A stretch of 5,686 nucleotides of DNA from JAQIBY01 sp964407055 (GTDB lineage: Bacteria; Bacteroidota; Bacteroidia; Bacteroidales; ML635J-15), in assembly GCA_964407055.1 (NCBI GenBank), contig CAYOUD010000162.1, positions 1 through 5,686 of the forward strand, written 5' to 3'. Position 1 is the first letter of the stretch; each line of letters starts with the position of its first letter. Below, one piece after another: positions 1 through 4,781 of this stretch. The notes below the pieces were generated by a model. It saw nothing but the letters and a program-made list of their open reading frames with translations. It searched no databases and had not been told where the DNA came from. The position numbers and the translations under genes were made by a program.

Positions 1-50
1 GTATCGGCAATTTTGATTCACAATCGGTATTAACATCTAACTATTTGCGG

Positions 51-53
51 TGA
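51..53 (+). other. In-frame TGA nonsense codon in the glycosyltransferase pseudogene
   Basis: The codon sits between SNYLR and MFRAKEIALRRFVESP in one continuous reading frame (codons from base 3). Related glycosyltransferases usually have an aromatic residue, often Trp, in the Y..W segment a little before FVESP. A TGG to TGA change is therefore the simplest explanation (inference). UGA is used as a normal stop here: trmB ends in TGA, and Trp is encoded by TGG elsewhere, so recoding is not supported. Confidence 0.6.
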
Positions 54-434
54 ATGTTTCGGGCTAAAGAAATTGCTTTGCGTAGATTTGTTGAAAGCCC
101 TGTGATTAATCCATCTGCTATGTGGAGGAAATCTGTTGAAGATCGCTTGGGTGGATATGAACACGGAAATTTTCCTGAAGATTATGACATGTGGTTACGT
201 TGGATAGATGCTGGTATAAAAATTGGCAAAATACCCGAAACAGTGCTTCAATGGAATGATAGTACAACAAGATTAACACGGACTGATGAAAGATACAGCA
301 CGTTGGCATTTTATAAAACCAAAGCCAAATACTTGTCCAAATACCTGCGAAAAATAAATCCGCACTACCCAATGGTTTATGTTTGGGGAGCTAGCCGGAT
401 TATGCGTAATCGCGCCACTTTTTTGTCTGAGCAT

Positions 435-440
435 GGTTTG
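435..440 (+). other. Probable one-base deletion (frameshift) in the glycosyltransferase pseudogene
   Basis: Up to SEHG (codons to 437) the reading frame starts at base 54. The family-typical continuation EIVAYIDISEKRI is read from GAG at 440, one base short of the original frame. Without the shift the protein ends in the unrelated tail LRLSHILTFQKNA at 477-479. A loss of one base from the GGTTTG stretch is the most economical explanation. The exact base cannot be placed. Confidence 0.75.
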
Positions 441-547
441 AGATTGTCGCATATATTGACATTTCAGAAAAACGCATAATTGATGGCAATTTGCTGTATT
501 ATAAAAATACACCATCTCCAGATAATGCCTTTATTCTCATTTATGTA

Positions 548-563
548 GTGTCTGCAAGAAAAC
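548..563 (+). repeat. Left terminal inverted repeat of the palindromic element
   Basis: Reads GTGTCTGCAAGAAAAC, preceded by TA. It matches the reverse complement of 686-701 at 15 of 16 positions; the single difference is the third base (G here, C in the right arm). Confidence 0.8.
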
Positions 564-575
564 TACTGTTTTTCA

Positions 576-593
576 GTCTCTGATAAGAAAACG
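576..593 (+). repeat. Subterminal copy of the terminal repeat motif
   Basis: Reads GTCTCTGATAAGAAAACG, a direct repeat of the left terminus 28 bases further in. Apart from one extra base (GATAAG for GCAAG) it is closer to the right arm than the true left end is, and similarity to the right arm continues into the following CAAA. The right arm can therefore pair with either of two left copies. The element is asymmetric, with two copies on the left and one on the right. Confidence 0.65.
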
Positions 594-613
594 TCAAAGA
601 TAAGACTTTCGAT

Positions 614-664
614 GTTTCTGAAACCAAGGAGTCCGCCAGCCGGCGGATCGACTGTTTTAGAAAC
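614..664. repeat. Central stem-loop of the palindromic element
   Basis: Inner stem TCCGCC (632-637) pairs with GGCGGA (642-647) around the four-base loop AGCC. An outer stem GTTTCTGAAAC (614-624) pairs with GTTTTAGAAAC (654-664); ten of eleven pairs are Watson-Crick and the remaining one is a G-U in RNA. The two stems are separated by short unpaired stretches. In the surrounding AT-rich DNA this GC-rich tip stands out. It could fold in transcripts of either strand and might reduce read-through between the convergent genes, but no T-run follows it, so I do not call it a terminator. Confidence 0.65.
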
Positions 665-685
665 GAGAATAACGCAATATTTGGC

Positions 686-701
686 GTTTTCTTGCAGAGA
701 C
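686..701 (-). repeat. Right terminal inverted repeat of the palindromic element
   Basis: On the minus strand this reads GTCTCTGCAAGAAAAC and is followed on the plus strand by TA (702-703). It pairs with the left terminus at 548-563 and also with the inner copy at 576-593. Confidence 0.8.
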
Positions 702-794
702 TATGTACCACAATCCGATTTAAATTAAAGATTTTGAGTTTTCTGCAATCAAAGGGGTATGTCGAAGGGCGGCATTTTTTGTTTGTCGCGTAAG

Positions 795-1142
795 TTATTC
801 CAAACATTTCCCAGGATTCCACAGGTGTTTTTCAAAATTTACGACACAATCATTTTTAACCGCAATTTCTTCGCTCATTAATAAATCTTCCATAACATGC
901 TCGCCGTTAAAATGATGTTTGCCGCTTAGCATCCCGTTTCGGTTTACCACCCGATGCGCTGGCACATAATTTTCCTGACTGTGGGATTGGTTCATTGCCC
1001 AACCAACCATGCGTGCGGCCTGCGGAGAACCCAGATGTCTTGCAATCAGACCGTAAGTTGTTACTTTCCCGTAAGGAATTTGCCTGACGACATCATAAAC
1101 TCTTTGATAAAAATCAATCGGTGAATCCTTCTCGAGCTTCAT
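795..1142 (-). CDS. atl: Alkyltransferase-like protein (MGMT family, reactive Cys replaced by Ala)
   Basis: A 115-residue protein consisting only of the DNA-binding domain of O6-alkylguanine-DNA alkyltransferases. Seen: the winged-helix start IPYGKVTTYGLIA (22-34), ARMVGWAMN (43-51), which carries the arginine finger (Arg44), and PAHRVVNRNG (61-70). True MGMTs have PCHRV, where Cys accepts the alkyl group. Here it is Ala62, so the protein cannot repair by alkyl transfer. Known ATL proteins (Trp or Ala at this site) bind O6-alkylguanine, flip the base and hand the lesion to nucleotide excision repair; that role is inferred here. The start ATG lies inside trmB, overlapping it by 29 bases, so translation is probably coupled. 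It is the last gene of the run and its stop is one base from the end of the convergent glycosyltransferase pseudogene. The length is normal for an ATL. Confidence 0.92.
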   Translation of the reverse strand: MKLEKDSPIDFYQRVYDVVRQIPYGKVTTYGLIARHLGSPQAARMVGWAMNQSHSQENYVPAHRVVNRNGMLSGKHHFNGEHVMEDLLMSEEIAVKNDCVVNFEKHLWNPGKCLE

Positions 1143-1842
1143 TAATTGGTGGTTCAGTTAAGGTTTTATGTTTTGGCAATTCAAAACAAATATATCGAAT
1201 TGTATGGTCTTCTTCAATCCACCTTTTTTCATAAAAGGTTTGTATAGATGGGACAATCTGTGAGTGATCCGCATGATAAATATCCGCAATGTCATGATGT
1301 AATTTCAATTCGTTGTATCGGATAACATCTTGCGTATATCCATACAATACAGGGTCGTCGGTTTTTAAATGAACCAATCCGTCGTTTTTTATAATTTGCT
1401 GATATTTCTCAAGGAAATTAGTGGATGTTAATCGTTTTTTAATGTTTTTTCGGTGGCCGAGATGGGGATCAGAGAAGGTACACCAAATTTCAGAAACCTC
1501 ATCCTCGCTAAAACAAAAATCGATAAAGTCAACACGTGTTCTGAGAAAAGCAACATTTTTCATTTTAGCGTCAAATGAGGTTTTTGCACCTCGCCATAAT
1601 CTTGCTCCTTTAATATCTATACCGATATAATTATTATTGGGATGGGTTTGTGCCAAACCGACTGTGTATTCGCCTTTGCCACAGCCCAGTTCTATTATAA
1701 TTGGATTGCTATTTTTGAAAAAATCAGAATTCCATTGTGCTTTGAGATGGAAATTGTTATGCTTTAAATCAATAAATTCGGGCTCAATGACATGAGGAAA
1801 CTGTTTGTTTTCCCTGAACCGTTTTAATTTTTTCTTTGCCAC
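1114..1842 (-). CDS. trmB: tRNA (guanine-N7-)-methyltransferase TrmB
   Basis: Uses S-adenosylmethionine to form 7-methylguanosine at position 46 in the variable loop of tRNAs, in the cytoplasm. Seen in the 242 residues: a basic N terminus MAKKKLKRFRENK typical of Bacteroidota TrmB, the SAM-binding loop ELGCGKGEY (51-59), GIDIKGARLWRG (74-85), the catalytic-site segment TFSDPHLGHRKNIKKRL (122-138) with Asp125, LKTDD (159-163), and TFYEKRW (202-208). The usual form of the catalytic segment is TFPDPWxxxRHxKRR, so Ser for Pro and an altered DPW are mild departures. The start codon is GTG (1840-1842); the protein N terminus fits the family and there is no nearby better start. It lies 11 bases after gldH and its TGA stop overlaps the start of atl by 29 bases. 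Confidence 0.95.
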   Translation of the reverse strand: MAKKKLKRFRENKQFPHVIEPEFIDLKHNNFHLKAQWNSDFFKNSNPIIIELGCGKGEYTVGLAQTHPNNNYIGIDIKGARLWRGAKTSFDAKMKNVAFLRTRVDFIDFCFSEDEVSEIWCTFSDPHLGHRKNIKKRLTSTNFLEKYQQIIKNDGLVHLKTDDPVLYGYTQDVIRYNELKLHHDIADIYHADHSQIVPSIQTFYEKRWIEEDHTIRYICFELPKHKTLTEPPINEAREGFTD

Positions 1843-1853
1843 AGTAAAAAAGC

Positions 1854-2339
1854 TTATTCCTGTAATTTAATATTTAATCCAATATCCATAATTCCCGGCA
1901 CAATATCGTTACGCATCCCATGCTCAATTTCATATTGGTAGGTTCCGGTTTGGGTGAATTTGTAATTCAGGCGCCAAGGAATTTCATTGTCCCAAATGTC
2001 GCCCATGCCATCGCCAAGCCACTTCCCGTTTGCATCAGCTAAAATGCATTCTAACGTATCACTTCTAACTGTGCCGTCCGGTGTGGTTTGATGAACGAAT
2101 AACCAAAGGTTTCGGTAGGGATATAAACTGGCATTTCGAACCAAAACATCAATTTGCACTAATTGTGTTGTGTCTTTAATCTCAAAATCAAAACTTGTAC
2201 GGTAAGTTTTTTCCCAAACACCGCGGGGTATTTTTTCATATTTTTTGTAAATCGTGTTTTTCTCACAACTTACAATCAAGAATATCCCAATCAAAAAAAC
2301 TGTTAGTTTGGCGATTTTACTTTTTGTTGTTGTTTTCAT
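1854..2339 (-). CDS. gldH: Gliding motility lipoprotein GldH
   Basis: An envelope lipoprotein needed for gliding in Flavobacterium and present across many Bacteroidota; its biochemical role is not settled. Seen: a lipoprotein signal of basic residues (MKTTTKSKIAK), a hydrophobic run (LTVFLIGIFLIV) and the lipobox ending at Cys25 (LIVSC), so the mature protein is probably a lipid-anchored periplasmic or outer-membrane protein. The body carries GldH hallmarks: DTLECILADANGKWLGDGMG, YQYEIEHGMR and IVPGIMDIGLNIKL at the C terminus. I chose the ATG at 2337-2339 (161 residues). The frame is open to an ATG at 2435, but the extra 32 residues are a charged stretch that would bury the signal peptide and lie inside ricT. 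With the chosen start the gene overlaps the end of ricT by 23 bases and sits 11 bases before trmB. Confidence 0.93.
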   Translation of the reverse strand: MKTTTKSKIAKLTVFLIGIFLIVSCEKNTIYKKYEKIPRGVWEKTYRTSFDFEIKDTTQLVQIDVLVRNASLYPYRNLWLFVHQTTPDGTVRSDTLECILADANGKWLGDGMGDIWDNEIPWRLNYKFTQTGTYQYEIEHGMRNDIVPGIMDIGLNIKLQE

Positions 2340-3513
2340 TTTTTCGCTCGTTTTTTTGTTTTCCCTGTTGATTTGGATTTTTGTTTCTTCTTTTTTTATT
2401 ACGTGATTTTTGTTTTTTCTTGTTTTGTCCTTCAAAACGATTTAAACTGTCTTCATTCAGGTCGCTGGCGTAATCATCTTTTTTATTAATTACCACGATA
2501 TCTTCATCACGCATTAGTTTTTCGGGGATTTCACCTTTCTTATTCATGCTCATGACTTCTTTGACACGCTCAACTGGTACCGCAGTCATTACAGAAGTGT
2601 GTTCTCCTCTGAGTTCATAGTACATGATGTGTTTAAGGATGTCATTTTTTACATGACGGGCTTTCCCTTGTTTGGTTTCTAAATCTGCATTTTGTGCCGG
2701 AAATTTTTTGCGCTCATGAATATAGGTCGGCAGTTCGTAATTGATACAGCATTTGAGTTTTCCACATTGTCCGGCAAGCTTTTGTGGGTTTGGAGATAAT
2801 TCCTGTGTTCGTGCTGCATGAGTTGTTGTAGAACGGAAATTTGCCAGCCAGGTTGTGCAACAAAGCTCCCTACCGCAGGGGCCGATGCCTCCTAATCTTC
2901 CGGCTTCTTGTCGAGCTCCGATTTGCTTCATTTCCACACGAATGCGAAATTCTTCGGCCATGATTTTAATTAACTCGCGAAAATCTACGCGTTCGTTGGC
3001 GATATAATAAAAGATGGCTTTGGTTTTATCGCCCTGAAATTCGACATCACCGAGTTTCATATCCAGACTCAGATTTCGTATCATTTCCCGGGTACGAAGC
3101 ATGGTGGACAATTCAAGCTCTACTGCCGCTTTCCATTTCTGGATATCAGATTGTTTTGCTTTACGATAGACTTTTTTAAATTCACCGTTGGGGGATTCTC
3201 CGTTTTTGCTGAGTTGATTTTTTACCAATTCTCCGGTAAGTGAAACAATACCGATATCATGTCCGGGTGAAGATTCAACTGCTACAATATCTCCTACACG
3301 CAAAGGTAGGCCGTTGACATTTTCATAAAACCCTTTACGGGTATTTTTAAAACGAACTTCAACAATGTGAAATGTTCGGGGTGGCTGCGGGACATCTTTT
3401 AACCAATCGTAAACATCAAGTTTAAAACAACCGTTTGGTATATTGAATTCACTGGTATTTTCATCAATCTCGCAAACCCTACAACCTCGTTCTAATTCTC
3501 TGCTTTTCGTCAT
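2317..3513 (-). CDS. ricT: PSP1 domain protein, RicT (YaaT) homologue
   Basis: A cytoplasmic protein of the PSP1/RicT family. In Bacillus subtilis, RicT joins RicA and RicF in an Fe-S-containing complex that affects RNase Y-dependent RNA processing; the role in Bacteroidota is not established, so function is inferred. Seen: an early GCRVC (10-14), a PSP1-type beta region VEVRFKNTRKGFY...LRVGDIVAVES (51-81), then GPCGRELCC (211-219) and GQCGKLKCC (248-256), the family cysteine motifs (Cys213, 218, 219, 250, 255, 256), and a Lys/Asn/Arg-rich low-complexity tail from about residue 360 to 398. The frame can be opened eight codons earlier at a TTG (3537), but I prefer the ATG at 3511-3513: it follows an A-rich leader typical of the phylum and begins MTKSRELERGC. 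It starts 44 bases after holB and its end overlaps gldH by 23 bases. Confidence 0.93.
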   Translation of the reverse strand: MTKSRELERGCRVCEIDENTSEFNIPNGCFKLDVYDWLKDVPQPPRTFHIVEVRFKNTRKGFYENVNGLPLRVGDIVAVESSPGHDIGIVSLTGELVKNQLSKNGESPNGEFKKVYRKAKQSDIQKWKAAVELELSTMLRTREMIRNLSLDMKLGDVEFQGDKTKAIFYYIANERVDFRELIKIMAEEFRIRVEMKQIGARQEAGRLGGIGPCGRELCCTTWLANFRSTTTHAARTQELSPNPQKLAGQCGKLKCCINYELPTYIHERKKFPAQNADLETKQGKARHVKNDILKHIMYYELRGEHTSVMTAVPVERVKEVMSMNKKGEIPEKLMRDEDIVVINKKDDYASDLNEDSLNRFEGQNKKKQKSRNKKRRNKNPNQQGKQKNERKNENNNKK

Positions 3514-3557
3514 TTTTGTTTGTTTTAGGCTTTGCAAATAAGATGTAAAGTTAATAC

Positions 3558-4679
3558 TTATTTTTGGATCATCCGAATGAGTTTGAAACTCAAATCTAAA
3601 AGGATGATTTTTCCCATTCCATTTCTCTCGATATGAAAATACGCAGACTCGATTTCATCGTTAATCTGTTGAATGTATTTTAGATTAATCGCTTTTGCAA
3701 CTTTCTCAATAAATGCTTTTTCTGACTCAAGCACATAATTCAATTGGGGCTTTTTGGTACGGTACATTAATAACTCGCGGAAAAAATGTAAGGCGAATGT
3801 CAAAAATGATTTTTGTCGTTCTCTGCCTTTGCTTGACATTTCATCTGACCATTCCAGACAGGCTCGTATGTCTTTTTTAACTAAAGCAATCATCCAGTTA
3901 TTGAGGTTTTCCAAATGTTCGCTGCGGGTTCTACTGGTTTGGAAATGATTTCTGGCTTCTGCCAGATTTCCTCTGCTTAAACGACTGATTACGAGTGCGT
4001 CGCCTGATTGCGCTTCAAATGTCTTAACAAGATATTTGCTCATGTCGTCTTCAGCAATTGGCGGAATACGAACCGGTGATGTTCTAGACATAATGGTTGG
4101 TAAAACCGTGCCGCGATTTTCTGAAACCAAAATAAATACGGTTTTCGGCGGCGGTTCTTCAATCATCTTGAGTAATTTATTGGCTGCGGTAATATTCATT
4201 TTTTCCGGCAGCCAAATAATCATGACTTTAAACTCGGATTCATAGGTTTTTAAAGATAATTTCCGGATAATTTCCTGTGCCTCATCTCGGTAAATACTGG
4301 CTTGCTTATTTTCACTAGCAATTTTATCAAGCCACTGATTGAAGGTAAAATATGGCGTTTCTAGATTGATTTCACGCCATTTTTCAATAAAATGATCACT
4401 TATCGGCTTGTTGTTTTTGTCTTTAAATACCGGAAAAACAAAATGCAGGTCGGGATGAATGAGTTTTTGATATTTTTTACATGAAGGACAAGTTCCGCAA
4501 CTGTCTGTTTCACTGCGGTCTTGACAGCTAATATATTGAGCATATGCGATGGCTAAAGGTAGTTTGCCACTTCCCGGCGGCCCGTAAAACATTTGTGCAT
4601 GATTAATCCGCCCATCGTTTACTGTTTGGATTAAACTTGTCTTAATTATCTCTTGTCCGACGATATCCTTAAATTGCAT
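3558..4679 (-). CDS. holB: DNA polymerase III delta' subunit, clamp loader (HolB)
   Basis: A subunit of the clamp loader that places the beta sliding clamp on primed DNA during replication. Seen in the 373 residues: MQFKDIVGQ, a typical start; a Walker A-like loop GPPGSGKL (33-40) with Leu where Ser/Thr would bind Mg-ATP; four cysteines (52, 61, 64, 67; the last three in CGTCPSC) forming the family zinc module; NKLLKMIEEPP (167-177); and MSRT (197-200) where active loaders have the SRC arginine-finger motif. Delta' is normally a non-hydrolysing member, so these departures fit. The C-terminal third is the usual helical collar region. The ATG at 4677-4679 is preferred over an in-frame ATG at 4751, because the extra 24 residues are unlike the family and would span the promoter. 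It is the first gene of the minus-strand run. Confidence 0.94.
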   Translation of the reverse strand: MQFKDIVGQEIIKTSLIQTVNDGRINHAQMFYGPPGSGKLPLAIAYAQYISCQDRSETDSCGTCPSCKKYQKLIHPDLHFVFPVFKDKNNKPISDHFIEKWREINLETPYFTFNQWLDKIASENKQASIYRDEAQEIIRKLSLKTYESEFKVMIIWLPEKMNITAANKLLKMIEEPPPKTVFILVSENRGTVLPTIMSRTSPVRIPPIAEDDMSKYLVKTFEAQSGDALVISRLSRGNLAEARNHFQTSRTRSEHLENLNNWMIALVKKDIRACLEWSDEMSSKGRERQKSFLTFALHFFRELLMYRTKKPQLNYVLESEKAFIEKVAKAINLKYIQQINDEIESAYFHIERNGMGKIILLDLSFKLIRMIQK

Positions 4680-4693
4680 GAATTCTTTTTTTT

Positions 4694-4722
4694 CAAAATT
4701 ACGAATTTGTGCGGAAAAACAA
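4694..4722 (-). promoter_or_regulatory. Bacteroidota-type promoter for the holB operon
   Basis: On the minus strand TAATTTTG (4701 down to 4694) matches the phylum's -7 consensus TAnnTTTG exactly, and TTG (4722-4720) lies 18 bases upstream at the -33 position, within the spacing known for Bacteroidetes promoters. Transcription would begin near 4687, leaving a leader of only about 8 bases before the holB ATG. The position inside the longer alternative holB frame argues for the shorter start. There is no Shine-Dalgarno sequence, only an A-rich leader. Confidence 0.6.
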
Positions 4723-4781
4723 GCAGTCGAAAAAAAATCTTTATTGAACAACAGTTTCGGGAGATTCCGTAAATTAGCAAA

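Larger units (their letters stand above)
546..703. mobile_element. 154-bp MITE-like palindromic element (548-701) with flanking TA duplication
   Basis: The ends are 16-base inverted repeats, GTGTCTGCAAGAAAAC at 548-563 and the complement of GTCTCTGCAAGAAAAC at 686-701, matching at 15 of 16. A TA flanks each end (546-547 and 702-703), as expected for target duplications made by IS630/Tc1-mariner type transposases (family knowledge). The element has no coding capacity and would have to be moved by a transposase encoded elsewhere. The insertion boundary is independently supported: glycosyltransferase reading stops fitting at FILIYV (530-547) and resumes right after 703. Removing 156 bases (52 codons) rejoins the two halves in one frame. 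Most of the interior is also an imperfect palindrome with a GC-rich tip. Assignment to the IS630 group rests on the TA alone and is tentative. Confidence 0.78.
1..793 (+). pseudogene. Family 2 glycosyltransferase, 3' part, disrupted by nonsense, frameshift and an inserted element
   Basis: This is the C-terminal part of a GT-A fold (family 2) sugar transferase of the kind that builds surface polysaccharide; the nucleotide-sugar domain start lies upstream of the window. Seen: frame 3 reads IGNFDSQSVLTSNYLR, a TGA at 51-53, then MFRAKEIALRRFVESP, NPSAMWRK and FPEDYDMWLRW, which are hallmarks of the family, where EDYDxWLR is near the active site. A small C-terminal domain begins at VYVWGASR (about 378-401). 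After about 438 the family sequence jumps to another frame (EIVAYIDISEKRI, then FILIYV, 440-547). It resumes in that same frame after the inserted element as KILSFLQSKGY and EGRHFLFVA, ending at TAA 791-793. The only intact piece is 54-479 (141 codons, out-of-frame tail after about residue 128). It lacks the donor-binding domain and is unlikely to be active. Which sugar was transferred cannot be told. Sequencing error could explain one lesion but hardly all three. Confidence 0.88.

Noticed and set aside
51..53. UGA read as tryptophan (alternative genetic code)
   Set aside because: trmB ends with TGA at its expected length and the other genes encode Trp with TGG, so a simple nonsense mutation in an already decayed gene is more likely.
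118..515. Minus-strand open frames opposite the glycosyltransferase fragment
   Set aside because: They are antisense shadows of a frame with clear family motifs and contain no recognisable domain.
482..516. Hairpin after the apparent glycosyltransferase stop (TGTATT 495-500 with AATACA 506-511, GATGG with CCATC outside) as a terminator
   Set aside because: It is AT-rich, has an eight-base bulge on one side and no T-run, and it lies within the restored coding sequence of the pseudogene.
548..568. Left end of the element read as authentic glycosyltransferase sequence (VSARKLL resembles the family's VxSxGARxLI)
   Set aside because: It coincides with the terminal inverted repeat matched at 686-701, and the sequence after the right TA (CTTIRFKLKILSFL) fills the expected length on its own. 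The resemblance is probably chance.
541..822. 93-residue open frame on the minus strand covering the palindromic element and the end of atl
   Set aside because: It reads through the element (SIRRLADSLVSE comes from the GC-rich stem) and antisense to the glycosyltransferase tail. It overlaps atl in another frame and resembles no family that I know.
1187..1217. Possible internal minus-strand promoter for atl: TATATTTG at 1194-1187 with TTG at 1217-1215
   Set aside because: The -7 match is exact, but the spacer is 20 bases, the -33 box is only TTG, and it lies inside trmB coding sequence in AT-rich DNA where chance matches are frequent. Not strong enough to annotate.
1421..1630. Plus-strand 69-residue open frame inside trmB
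   Set aside because: It is antisense to the conserved SAM-binding and catalytic segments of TrmB, with no homology signal or start context.
3754..4245. Two plus-strand open frames of 64 and 69 residues inside holB
   Set aside because: They are antisense to well-conserved HolB sequence and have no features of their own.
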